A stretch of 64,000 nucleotides of DNA from Mucilaginibacter sabulilitoris (GTDB lineage Bacteria > Bacteroidota > Bacteroidia > Sphingobacteriales > Sphingobacteriaceae): assembly GCF_034262375.1 (NCBI RefSeq), contig NZ_CP139558.1, forward strand, positions 6,758,001-6,822,000. The letters run 5' to 3'. The first letter of the stretch is position 1; each line of letters starts with the position of its first letter. Below the pieces are notes generated by a model. That model made no database searches and was not told where the DNA came from. It saw only the letters and a list, made by a program, of their open reading frames with translations. Positions 44,887-53,367 of the stretch are shown piece by piece. Position numbers and translations under genes: made by a program.

Positions 44887-45609
44887 ATGACACTCATAGA
44901 TGATAAAAAAAACGGCAAACCCGTTATTGATACCAATAATTTAAAACTGGCTCAATCTGATAGCTATAACGCGTTATTACACGGCAACAGCCAATGGGTT
45001 GAACTTAAATTAAAAGAAGATTCGGACTACTTTAAGAAACTCGCCAAAGGCCAGAGCCCCCAGGTATTATGGATAGGCTGCTCAGACAGCCGTGTACCTG
45101 CCAATGAAGTAACCGGTACCAAACCGGGCGAAGTATTTGTACACCGCAACATTGCTAATGTAATTGTGCACTCAGACATGAACATGCTGAGCGTGCTTGA
45201 TTACGCGGTCAACGTACTTAAAGTAAAACACGTTATTGTAGCCGGCCATTATGGCTGTGGTGGTGTTGCCGCCGCACTGAGCAACAAACAATTTGGCATT
45301 ATTGATAACTGGCTGCGTCATATCAAGGATGTTTACCGCCTGCACAGTTATGAACTTGACCGCATAACCGACGAAACACAAAAACAAAATCGTTTGGTTG
45401 AGCTCAATGTAAGCGAGCAGGTATACAACCTGTGCAAAACTTCTATTATTCAAAATGCCTGGATGGAGCGTCATGATCTGGAAGTACATGGCTGGGTGAT
45501 TGACCTCGGTACCGGCCTGATCAAGGATTTGAAGGTGAGCAGCAGCAGTCCGCATAATTTAGGTTATGTATATGAGCTGGATAGCGCTAATGCTGTAGCC
45601 CAGCATTAA
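44887..45609 (+). CDS. can: Beta-carbonic anhydrase 1
   Basis: 240 residues. Zinc and catalytic residues are visible: GCSDSRVPAN near 63 (Cys, Asp-Arg dyad) and GHYGCGG near 122 (His, Cys). It interconverts CO2 and bicarbonate. Tightly coupled to the SulP gene, so it likely acts on the transported anion. It is a close paralogue of the second enzyme at 46551, with almost identical stretches such as HSDMNMLSVLDYAVNVLKVK. A terminator follows. Confidence 0.95.
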   Translation: MTLIDDKKNGKPVIDTNNLKLAQSDSYNALLHGNSQWVELKLKEDSDYFKKLAKGQSPQVLWIGCSDSRVPANEVTGTKPGEVFVHRNIANVIVHSDMNMLSVLDYAVNVLKVKHVIVAGHYGCGGVAAALSNKQFGIIDNWLRHIKDVYRLHSYELDRITDETQKQNRLVELNVSEQVYNLCKTSIIQNAWMERHDLEVHGWVIDLGTGLIKDLKVSSSSPHNLGYVYELDSANAVAQH

Positions 45610-45669
45610 CAGCAATATCATATTTAAGGTCTCCCGGTGCTTAGGCACAGAGAGGTTTATGTTTGGTTT

Positions 45670-45702
45670 GCCCCGACTTGCGAAAGTGAGCGGGGCTTTT
45701 TT
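45670..45702 (+). terminator. Terminator between carbonic anhydrase 1 and the DUF1275 gene
   Basis: gccccg / cggggc outer stem with an inner actt / aagt stem, followed by TTTTTT. It separates the SulP-CA1 unit from the DUF1275-CA2 unit. Confidence 0.8.
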
Positions 45703-45774
45703 ATTATACGTCAATTTGCAACCCTCGTAATTTTTATCTTATTTTTATCGTGCTGCAAAAAGCAAGGATATTTT

Positions 45775-46521
45775 ATGCTGAGGAAATCGAAAGAAGCACG
45801 TACCCTGAAGGAAAACTTATTGCTGGCATCATCAACCGCTTTTGTTTCGGGCATAACCAATGTGGTTGGCATGATCGCTTTTCTTGCTTTCACTTCCAAC
45901 ATTACGGGTCATGTGGCCAACCTGGCTAAACATGTAGTTGAACAAAACTGGAACGAGATAGTAGTATTTGTTATATGGCTGCTCATGTTTTTTGCCGGGG
46001 CTTTTATATCAAACTTTATTATTAAATCACTGGAACATAAAAGCCGTTACCGGGCACATTCTATCCCCATTATTATCGAAATATTGCTGCTTTTGTTTGT
46101 GGCTATTTATGGACATAATTTCTATCAGGAAACCCAAACGGAACGCGAGGTAGTAATTGGGGTGATCATTTTTTCAATGGGGCTGCAGAATAGCCTGGTA
46201 TCAATCATATCGGGTGGGTTAATCAAATCAACCCACTTAACGGGTTTGTTTACTGACCTCGGCGGCGACGTATCTGAATGGCTGCACCCCAAAGTAAGTA
46301 AAACCGAAACCATTAAAAATAAGATATACGTACGCCTTACCGTGCTTTCTTTTTATTTTTTGGGTGGCATTATGGGCGGCTACTTTTTTAATCTGTATAA
46401 TTTTGCCATTTTTTATTTTATACCGTTAATTTTGCTTACCATTTTATATTACGATCTTTCGCCTGTTGCCCTGCATAGAATAAGCCGGATATTTTGGGCG
46501 GGCAAAAGCAGATCTGTTTAA
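45775..46521 (+). CDS. DUF1275 (YoaK family) membrane protein
   Basis: 248 residues from MLRKSKEARTLKENLLLAS. A longer frame upstream runs through the terminator and is rejected. Six membrane segments. The STAFVSGITNVVGMIAFLAF opening, the TSNITGHVANLAK segment and GLQNSLVS with HLTGLFTDLGGD are DUF1275 signatures. Function unproven, though the family is suspected to transport small solutes. Co-directional with CA2, 29 bases apart. Confidence 0.88.
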   Translation: MLRKSKEARTLKENLLLASSTAFVSGITNVVGMIAFLAFTSNITGHVANLAKHVVEQNWNEIVVFVIWLLMFFAGAFISNFIIKSLEHKSRYRAHSIPIIIEILLLLFVAIYGHNFYQETQTEREVVIGVIIFSMGLQNSLVSIISGGLIKSTHLTGLFTDLGGDVSEWLHPKVSKTETIKNKIYVRLTVLSFYFLGGIMGGYFFNLYNFAIFYFIPLILLTILYYDLSPVALHRISRIFWAGKSRSV

Positions 46522-46550
46522 AGTATTTAACAGCTTTTAAAAATATACCT

Positions 46551-47213
46551 ATGTGTGCTAAAAAAGACATTCACGACACCAGCCATATCACCTACGAGGG
46601 TTTGCTGGATGGCAACAAACAATTTATTGAAAACGCCCTAAACAGCGATCCTGAGTTTTTCACTAAACTGGCCAACGGTCAAAGTCCGCCCATATTATGG
46701 ATTGGCTGTGCCGACAGCCGTGTGCCGGCCAACCAGATCACCAACACCGCACCGGGCGAAATATTTGTACACCGCAACATTGCCAACATGGTTATCCACT
46801 CGGATATGAATATGCTTTCGGTATTGGATTACGCCGTAAATGTGTTAAAAGTTAAACATGTAATTGTAACCGGACATTATGGTTGTGGCGGCGTAATGGC
46901 AGCTATGAGCAATCAGCAGTATGGGCTTATTGATAACTGGTTGCGCCATATCAAGGACGTTTACCGTCTGCATGCCGAGGAATTGGATGCCATTAAAGAT
47001 CCGCAAAAACGCACCGACCGTCTGGTTGAATATAATGTGATTGAAAACGTTTACAATCTTTGCAAAACCTCCATAGTTCAAAACGCCTGGACAAACGGAC
47101 AGGAATTGGGGGTACATGGCTGGGTTTACAGCCTGAGCACGGGCTTAATAAGCGACATGAAAGTAAGCACCCATAACAATGAGAATATGGATAACGTGTT
47201 TAAGTTTAAATAA
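46551..47213 (+). CDS. Beta-carbonic anhydrase 2
   Basis: 220 residues from MCAKKDIHDTSHITYEG. An upstream in-frame ATG overlaps the DUF1275 gene and is less likely. The zinc site is complete (GCADSRVPAN and GHYGCGG). The sequence is close to CA1 in the core but differs at both ends and is 20 residues shorter. It probably arose by tandem duplication, with DUF1275 between the copies. Confidence 0.94.
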   Translation: MCAKKDIHDTSHITYEGLLDGNKQFIENALNSDPEFFTKLANGQSPPILWIGCADSRVPANQITNTAPGEIFVHRNIANMVIHSDMNMLSVLDYAVNVLKVKHVIVTGHYGCGGVMAAMSNQQYGLIDNWLRHIKDVYRLHAEELDAIKDPQKRTDRLVEYNVIENVYNLCKTSIVQNAWTNGQELGVHGWVYSLSTGLISDMKVSTHNNENMDNVFKFK

Positions 47214-47362
47214 AGCCCCCCGACCCCCTAAAGGGGGAGGGTAAAAGCAAAGTTCCTTTTTTTCCTTAAAATACTTTAAACTAAAAGAGCGATGAATATT
47301 ACCTATTCATCGCTCTTTTTTATCGAAAGATTTTTACCCTCCCCCTTTAGGGGGTCAGGGGC
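47213..47362. repeat. Inverted repeat enclosing the CA2 terminator
   Basis: gccccccgaccccctaaagg...gagggtaaa at the left (from 47214) and ttaccctccccctttagggg...caggggc at the right (to about 47362) are complementary. A half-element of the same type (cccccctttaggggactggg) occurs near 40300-40327. Confidence 0.75.
47283..47321. terminator. Bidirectional terminator between CA2 and pruA
   Basis: aaaagagcgatgaata / tattcatcgctctttttt stem with A-run and T-run on the two sides; serves both convergent genes. Confidence 0.85.
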
Positions 47363-49000
47363 TTATACTTCTTTACTCAAAAACGGATACCTGTAATCCT
47401 TCGGCGGATCAAAGGTTTCTTTAATGGTACGCGGCGATACCCAACGCAGCAGGTTGATCATTGAACCGGCCTTGTCATTGGTACCCGATCCCCTGGCACC
47501 ACCAAATGGCTGCTGACCAACTACCGCGCCGGTTGGTTTATCATTAATATAAAAGTTTCCGGCCGCATTGCGTAAACGGTGAGTTGCCTCAGCAATAGCA
47601 TATCGGTCCTGTGAGATAATAGAGCCTGTAAGCGCGTAGATAGATGTTTTATCTACTATATCAATTACCTCATCAAATTTGGCATCCTCGTATACATAAA
47701 TAGTCAATACCGGGCCAAAAAGCTCCTCGCACATGGTTACATAGTACGGATCATCTACTTTTAATACCGTAGGCTCTACAAACCAGCCCTGGGTTTTATC
47801 ATAGTGGCCACCGGCTACAACTTCAACACCTTCATCGCCTTTGGCTGCATCAATGTATTTGGCCAGTTTATCAAAGGATACCTCGGTAATCACAGCATTG
47901 ATAAAATTTTCAAAATTCTCCACCGGACCCATTTTAAACGAAGCGATATCGCGCTGCATGTTTGCTTTTACAGCAGGCCATAAAGAGGCAGGTATATAAG
48001 CTCTTGAAGCAGCAGAACATTTTTGTCCCTGATATTCAAAAGCGCCGCGAACAAGGGCTGTGCTCACTACATCGGCATCAGCGCTTGGGTGCGCAAGTAC
48101 AAAGTCTTTACCCCCGGTTTCCCCGACAATGCGCGGATAAGTTTTATATTTATGGATATTGGTGCCAATAGTTTGCCAGATGTTCTGGAACACTTTGGTA
48201 GAGCCTGTAAAATGAATCCCTGCAAAATCAGGGTGATTAAATATTACCTCACCTGCTATAGGGCCGTCAACATAAATCAGGTTAATAACACCATCAGGTA
48301 CGCCGGCTTCTTTAAACACCTGCATCAGTACATTTGCAGCATAAATTTGCGGATAGGCAGGTTTCCAAACCACCACATTACCCATCATGGCGGCGGACGT
48401 TGGCAGGTTGCCCGCTATAGCAGTAAAGTTAAATGGCGTAAGCGCGAAAATAAACCCTTCCAACGGGCGCTGTTCTACACGGTTCCATACACCTTTACCC
48501 GATATTGGGGGTTGCTGCTGGTAAATTTCGGTCATGTACTGCACATTGAAGCGCAAAAAGTCTATCAGCTCACATGCCGAATCTATCTCGGCCTGATACG
48601 CGTTTTTTGACTGACCGAGCATGGTTGCCGCATTCACTTTGGCTCGATATGGGCCGGCAAGCAGATCAGCAGCCTTTAAAAATATAGCAGCACGCTGTTC
48701 CCAGGGTAAATTTTCCCAGTTGGCCTTAGCAGCCAGCGCTGCGTCAATAGCAGCCGTAACATGGCTTGCATCACCTTCAGAAAACGTAGCCAGTAAATGT
48801 TTATGATCATGAGGCGGACGAATTTCGAGCTTGTTGCCGGTACGTACTTCTTTGTCGCCAATGTACATAGGTATGTCCAGTTGTTGCGCACGGGCCTGCT
48901 CTAAAGCGGCCTTAAGTGCTGCACGTTCCGCGCTGCGCGGGCCATAGTTTAAAACAGGCTCGTTTTGCGGTACCGGAACATTAAAAAATCCTTTAAGCAT
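47363..49000 (-). CDS. pruA: L-glutamate gamma-semialdehyde dehydrogenase (1-pyrroline-5-carboxylate dehydrogenase)
   Basis: 545 residues from MLKGFFNVPVPQNEPV, the family N-terminus; eight more codons upstream are rejected. It oxidises glutamate semialdehyde to glutamate in proline catabolism. IVGETGGKDFVLAHP, the catalytic cysteine in EYQGQKCSAASRAYIP and PFGGARGSGTNDKAG mark the long P5CDH group. The proline dehydrogenase gene is not adjacent. TATCTTTG at 49022-49029 is a promoter candidate. Confidence 0.95.
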   Translation of the reverse strand: MLKGFFNVPVPQNEPVLNYGPRSAERAALKAALEQARAQQLDIPMYIGDKEVRTGNKLEIRPPHDHKHLLATFSEGDASHVTAAIDAALAAKANWENLPWEQRAAIFLKAADLLAGPYRAKVNAATMLGQSKNAYQAEIDSACELIDFLRFNVQYMTEIYQQQPPISGKGVWNRVEQRPLEGFIFALTPFNFTAIAGNLPTSAAMMGNVVVWKPAYPQIYAANVLMQVFKEAGVPDGVINLIYVDGPIAGEVIFNHPDFAGIHFTGSTKVFQNIWQTIGTNIHKYKTYPRIVGETGGKDFVLAHPSADADVVSTALVRGAFEYQGQKCSAASRAYIPASLWPAVKANMQRDIASFKMGPVENFENFINAVITEVSFDKLAKYIDAAKGDEGVEVVAGGHYDKTQGWFVEPTVLKVDDPYYVTMCEELFGPVLTIYVYEDAKFDEVIDIVDKTSIYALTGSIISQDRYAIAEATHRLRNAAGNFYINDKPTGAVVGQQPFGGARGSGTNDKAGSMINLLRWVSPRTIKETFDPPKDYRYPFLSKEV

Positions 49001-49021
49001 AGATGGTAATTTATGTTGCCG

Positions 49022-49029
49022 CAAAGATA
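49022..49029 (-). promoter_or_regulatory. -7 element upstream of pruA
   Basis: TATCTTTG on the minus strand, 21 bases before the start codon; no clear -33 TTG. Confidence 0.5.
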
Positions 49030-49531
49030 CGTTTTTTGCAGGGACGGGTAAATTAAGGGAATGTCAAAATGTAAGGTGGAAAATTTGAGTATCAATAGCT
49101 GAATTTGCATATCGCAGAGCGCTCAATTGCCGCTGGGGCTGTTACTTTGTCTTGATACAAAAGTAACCAAAAGATCAAGACAAAAAAAGCTTCCGCCCAC
49201 AAGCAAAACACCCTGGCCCGCTTTTTGTCAGGCCTTTACCCGCTTTTTGATTTGCTATCGTTTTTCTAAAGATAATGCTCGGTGCAGCTCGCTTCGGGTG
49301 AAATCAGGCAGAACGATGGTGGCCCGAGGGTGGTAAAAGGCATAGCAAGTTTTTGCTGAAGCGTTGGTTGTGTGGGAACGAAGTGGGGCAAAATAATTGC
49401 AGCCTGTGGTTCTGGCGGATTTGCAGGGCAAAGGCCATGTGCGGCAAAGAAGCCTAAAAGAAAAAAGCATTTTTGTTACTTTTGTTGCGACAAAAGTAAA
49501 AGACCTCAGCGGCCATCGCTGTAATTATCCT
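49030..49531. other. Repeat-occupied intergenic region between pruA and the GNAT gene
   Basis: About 500 bases without a convincing gene. Most of it (49133-49502) is one large imperfect palindromic element. Confidence 0.65.
49133..49502. repeat. Large intergenic element with tttgt-acaaaagtaac ends
   Basis: The left end gttactttgtcttgatacaaaagtaac and right end gttacttttgttgcgacaaaagtaa (each quoted as two joined halves here, positions about 49141-49167 and 49475-49499) are each hairpins and also related to each other. The centre is GC-rich (caccctggcccgctttttgt). This type is a widespread dispersed intergenic repeat in Sphingobacteriaceae as far as I recall. Confidence 0.6.
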
Positions 49532-49945
49532 ATGATCGATATTGAACAAATACGCCCTGAACTTACCTGGCGACTACGGCAAAAGGTTTTGTACCCAGAA
49601 CAAAAGTTGTACGAAATGGAAATGGACGAAGATAATGACGGTCTGCATTTTGCCGCTTTTAAAGATAACTTCATCGTTGCCGTAATATCTTTATTTGCTA
49701 AAGGCGATGATTATCAGTTCCGCAAGTTTGCGGTGGATGAAAGCTTGCAGGGCATGGGGATAGGTACGCAGGTTTTGGATCACGTTACCGCTTTTGCAAA
49801 AACAAACGGCGCTAAACGGTTATGGTGTAACGCGAGGTTGTCGGCTATTGAATTTTATCTTAAAGCTGGTTTCACACACACCGGCAATTTTTTCACCCGG
49901 CACGGGTTCTATTACGAAATTCTCGAAAAAGACCTTACTCTTTAA
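49532..49945 (+). CDS. GNAT family N-acetyltransferase
   Basis: 137 residues from MIDIEQIRPELTWRLRQ. A longer frame extends into the repeat element and is rejected. The acetyl-CoA loop is in ESLQGMGIGTQVLDHV (Q/RxxGxG/A pattern), followed by the GAKRLWCNAR and AIEFYLKAGF segments typical of GNAT enzymes. Substrate unknown. Its stop codon overlaps the tail of the convergent DUF6340 gene by 11 bases. Confidence 0.88.
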   Translation: MIDIEQIRPELTWRLRQKVLYPEQKLYEMEMDEDNDGLHFAAFKDNFIVAVISLFAKGDDYQFRKFAVDESLQGMGIGTQVLDHVTAFAKTNGAKRLWCNARLSAIEFYLKAGFTHTGNFFTRHGFYYEILEKDLTL

Positions 49946-50801
49946 TCAGCGCGGCAATAATTATAGTAGCGTAATCATTCTGCTGTTTTTGGTTTGATAG
50001 TTTAGCCAGGGCCAGGGCCTCATCAATATCTCCCTGAGCTTCGTAAACCACGGCCATATTGTAGGCAGCCCGACTGGCCAGCTTAGGATCAGGCCCGTCA
50101 ATCAACGGGTTTAATATTTTATATGCCAGATCAAACCTGCCTGTCAAAATCTGCTTCACCCCTGCCGAAAGCTGTTCACCCTGGCTATAAAGCGGTCTTT
50201 GATTAGTTATGGTATAGGGCAAATAATCTTTTAGGGCATCCAGAGCGGCGTAGCGGGCAACAGCATTGATCGAATATCCAAATCGCCCATCCTGGGGTTC
50301 TTCAGCTGTGCCTTTCAGCTTTTTAAAATAAACGCCGTTGCTCTCATACAAAGTGAAATTCACCATTGCTTTAGTACTGTAATAGGCTACTTGCGCATTT
50401 CCATCATATTGTACATTGTCGAGTACGAGGCCTGCATTAAAATCATTGATAGTTAAAACATAATTTGCTTTATAGGTAGCAGCAAGTTGCTTAACAGAAT
50501 CGGGATTGGTATTAAAGGGTATAGAATCTATCAGGCTGGTAACCTTAACACCGGGCAATAGCTTTAATTCTTTTTCGGCTCCGGCTACTGCAGTATACGC
50601 GGCGGCTTTAAGCGCCACAAGCTTCCTTTTGTTGATTTTCGTTGAATCGAAAGCTATTTTATTAACCAGCAAAATGTGGGCGGTATCCTGGTTAAACACC
50701 AGTTTAGGAGCATAATCAACAGGTACGGTTGCATATTGAATAACAGTACAGGAAGTTAAACAGGCAACAAATAATATACAAATAAGCTTAAACAGTTTCA
50801 C
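49935..50801 (-). CDS. DUF6340 family lipoprotein
   Basis: 288 residues. A lipobox (CLTSC, cysteine at about 18) and the following VPVDYAPKLVF segment place it in a Bacteroidota family of outer-membrane lipoproteins with a beta-rich N-terminal part and a C-terminal TPR-like region (YNMAVVYEAQGDIDEALALA). Function unknown. It converges on the GNAT gene with an 11-base overlap. Confidence 0.75.
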   Translation of the reverse strand: MKLFKLICILFVACLTSCTVIQYATVPVDYAPKLVFNQDTAHILLVNKIAFDSTKINKRKLVALKAAAYTAVAGAEKELKLLPGVKVTSLIDSIPFNTNPDSVKQLAATYKANYVLTINDFNAGLVLDNVQYDGNAQVAYYSTKAMVNFTLYESNGVYFKKLKGTAEEPQDGRFGYSINAVARYAALDALKDYLPYTITNQRPLYSQGEQLSAGVKQILTGRFDLAYKILNPLIDGPDPKLASRAAYNMAVVYEAQGDIDEALALAKLSNQKQQNDYATIIIAALIKE

Positions 50802-51042
50802 AGTGGTGGAGTAAATTATGGATAAGTGTAAAATTACAAAACAACAATGAAATTGAAATGAATATTAATGTGTCATTAATGTAAAACTTACAGTTAATCA
50901 CAACTAATTAATCAAGTGCCCCAAATTTTACATATTTCAAAAAAAAACGCTATTGCTGTAACATTAGTATTAAATTAATAATAAAAACGCAGTTTTGTTT
51001 CAAATATGACAGCTTATTTTAGGGGTTTACCATCAACTTTAT

Positions 51043-51050
51043 TATATTTG
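51043..51050 (+). promoter_or_regulatory. -7 element upstream of the M42 peptidase gene
   Basis: TATATTTG matches TAnnTTTG, 34 bases before the start codon. The -33 position is TTTA rather than TTG. Confidence 0.5.
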
Positions 51051-51084
51051 CTTATTGCATATATAAATAGTTTACTAAATAAAC

Positions 51085-52200
51085 ATGGCTAAAAAAAAAT
51101 CTGACGCCTCACCGCATATTTCTGTTGTAAACAAAAAATCACTTTCTTTTTTTGAAAAATATATCAATAACCCCTCACCTACCGGTTTTGAATGGAAAGG
51201 TCAGGAGTTATGGCTTGATTATATAAAGCCTTACATCGACGATCATTATGTAGATAATTACGGTACAGCGGTTGGTATTATTAACCCAAAGGCCGATTAC
51301 AAGGTGGTTATTGAGGCGCATGCTGACGAAATATCATGGTTTGTGAATTATATTACTAATGATGGTTTAATATACGTAATACGCAACGGCGGATCAGATC
51401 ACCAGATAGCCCCTTCAAAACGGGTAAACATACACACCGATAAAGGCGTTGTAAAAGCTGTTTTTGGCTGGCCTGCTATCCATACCCGTTTAGGCGGCGA
51501 AAAGGAAGAGGCACCTACCTTAAAAAACATTTTCCTGGATTGCGGCTGCACCTCAAAAGATGAGGTTGAGCAATTAGGCATTCATGTAGGTTGTGTAATT
51601 ACTTATGAAGATGAATTCATGATTCTTAACAATCGTTATTATGTTGGCCGTGCGCTTGATAACCGCGCAGGTGGTTTCATGATAGCCGAGGTTGCCCGCT
51701 TACTTAAAGAAAACAAAGTAAAGTTACCTTTTGGCCTGTACATAGTTAACGCGGTACAGGAAGAGATAGGTTTGCGTGGCGCCGAAATGATAGCCCACAA
51801 AATAAAACCAAACGTAGCTATAGTAACAGATGTTACTCATGATACACAAACCCCAATGATCAACAAAATTACCCAGGGCGATCTGGCCTGTGGTAAGGGT
51901 CCGGTAGTATCTTATGCGCCGGCCGTTCAAAATAACCTGAATAAATTACTTATCGATGCCGCGCAAAAGGCAAACATTCCTTTTCAACGCCAGGCATCGT
52001 CACGATCAACAGGCACCGATACCGATGCCTTCGCCTACTCCAATGATGGTGTACCATCAGCGCTTATATCATTACCATTGCGGTACATGCACACTACCGT
52101 AGAGATGATACATAAAGAAGATGTTGATAATGTAATACGCCTTATTTATGAGTCCTTATTAAACATCAAGGCAGGACAGGATTTCAGGTATATCAAATAA
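51085..52200 (+). CDS. M42 family metallopeptidase (aminopeptidase)
   Basis: 371 residues. A TET-like aminopeptidase with a dinuclear metal centre: the ligands lie in EAHADEISWFV, RALDNRAGG, NAVQEEIGLRGA and VTDVTHDTQTP. The final histidine is in LRYMHTTVEM. It removes N-terminal residues from peptides in the cytoplasm; no signal peptide. The lysine-rich start (AKKKSD) is short. Length and motifs are normal for the family. Confidence 0.93.
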   Translation: MAKKKSDASPHISVVNKKSLSFFEKYINNPSPTGFEWKGQELWLDYIKPYIDDHYVDNYGTAVGIINPKADYKVVIEAHADEISWFVNYITNDGLIYVIRNGGSDHQIAPSKRVNIHTDKGVVKAVFGWPAIHTRLGGEKEEAPTLKNIFLDCGCTSKDEVEQLGIHVGCVITYEDEFMILNNRYYVGRALDNRAGGFMIAEVARLLKENKVKLPFGLYIVNAVQEEIGLRGAEMIAHKIKPNVAIVTDVTHDTQTPMINKITQGDLACGKGPVVSYAPAVQNNLNKLLIDAAQKANIPFQRQASSRSTGTDTDAFAYSNDGVPSALISLPLRYMHTTVEMIHKEDVDNVIRLIYESLLNIKAGQDFRYIK

Positions 52201-52300
52201 TCAGGCGTTTTCGGCTAAAACAATTTTGGCTTCAGATCATTCCTATAGAAAATTTATGTAAAAGCATATAGTTATTATCAAGTACCCCCAACATATATCT

Positions 52301-53203
52301 ATGAAACCAACACTTCTTATTTTGGCCGCCGGAATGGCCAGCCGTTATGGCAGCATGAAACAGGTTGATGGCTTTGGCCCCAACGGAGAAACTATTATCG
52401 ATTATTCTATTTACGACGCTATAAAAGCCGGCTTTGGCAAAGTAAGCTTTATTATCCGCGAAGAATTTGCTGATAGCTTTAAAGCTATTTTTGAACCCAA
52501 GCTTAAGGGCCGAATCGAAACAGACTACATCTTTCAAAGTTTTGATCTTAAACCTTTTGGTATTGATAAAACCATAGAACGCGCCAAACCCTGGGGAACT
52601 GCTCATGCGGTACTTGCCGCCCGCAACCAGGTAAATGAGCCTTTTTGCGTTATCAACGCTGATGACTTTTATGGATACGATTCATTTGAGAAAATGGCTA
52701 AGTTTTTAACTACCGAAGTTGCTGACGATACATACTCGCTGATAGGTTACCAGATTGACAGGACCTTGTCTGACTATGGTTCTGTATCGCGCGGTGTTTG
52801 TAAGGTTGATGATAATGGCAACATGGTTGAAATTAACGAGCGTACTGAGGTTTACTTTAAGGAAGACGGTAGCGTAGCTTATAAAGACGCTACAGGCGAA
52901 CATCCTTTACCAAATGATACCCGTGTATCTATGAATTTCTGGGGCTTTACACCGGCTATATTTAAACAAAGCTTGCCGATGTTCCAGCAGTTTGTTGAGG
53001 CTAATGAAAGCAACCCGAAATCGGAGTTCTTTATTCCGCTGGCTGCGGATGAATTGATCAAATCTGGCGAGGCTGCGTTTAAGGTTATTCCTACCGGTTC
53101 AAAATGGTTTGGTGTAACTTATAAAGAAGACAAACCTATTGTACAAAAAAGCATATCAGATCTGGTAGCCAATGGCACCTATCCTGAAAAACTTTGGGAC
53201 TAA
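52301..53203 (+). CDS. Sugar-phosphate nucleotidyltransferase-like protein
   Basis: 300 residues. The N-terminus LLILAAGMASRYGSMKQVD is the nucleotide-binding loop of NTP-transferase enzymes, and AVLAARNQVNEPFCVINADDFYG carries the metal-binding aspartate. It most resembles stand-alone nucleotidyltransferases of unknown sugar. No left-handed beta-helix domain is attached. An IS sits 14 bases beyond the stop codon. Confidence 0.88.
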   Translation: MKPTLLILAAGMASRYGSMKQVDGFGPNGETIIDYSIYDAIKAGFGKVSFIIREEFADSFKAIFEPKLKGRIETDYIFQSFDLKPFGIDKTIERAKPWGTAHAVLAARNQVNEPFCVINADDFYGYDSFEKMAKFLTTEVADDTYSLIGYQIDRTLSDYGSVSRGVCKVDDNGNMVEINERTEVYFKEDGSVAYKDATGEHPLPNDTRVSMNFWGFTPAIFKQSLPMFQQFVEANESNPKSEFFIPLAADELIKSGEAAFKVIPTGSKWFGVTYKEDKPIVQKSISDLVANGTYPEKLWD

Positions 53204-53211
53204 CAATAACC

Positions 53212-53217
53212 TATATA
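53212..53217. repeat. Target-site duplication TATATA, left
   Basis: Matches 54956-54961 immediately outside the inverted repeats. As TATATA is its own complement, a shorter TATA duplication is equally possible. Confidence 0.6.
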
Positions 53218-53229
53218 AAACAAGAAGAA

Positions 53230-53264
53230 GCCGTCTCATAAGTCAATTATGAGGCGGTTTTTTT
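53230..53264 (+). terminator. Inward-reading terminator in the IS left end
   Basis: gccgtctcataa / ttatgaggcggt stem, 5-base loop, seven T residues. It would stop host transcription entering from the nucleotidyltransferase gene. Confidence 0.75.
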
Positions 53265-53367
53265 ATTTAGAGCGATTTAGATAAGCTATTAGGGAAGGCG
53301 GACTGTGTTGGTTTGTTCTGTTTTTTGGATTGGTTCAGCTGTCTTTGGGGAGATAAAAGCCTTTTTC

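Noticed and set aside
48023..48610. 195-codon plus-strand frame inside pruA
   Set aside because: Opposite strand of a complete dehydrogenase gene; no recognisable protein features.
49127..49531. Frames in the pruA-GNAT spacer, including a 45-residue extension of the GNAT protein
   Set aside because: They run through a palindromic repeat element; the GNAT domain begins at the ATG at 49532.
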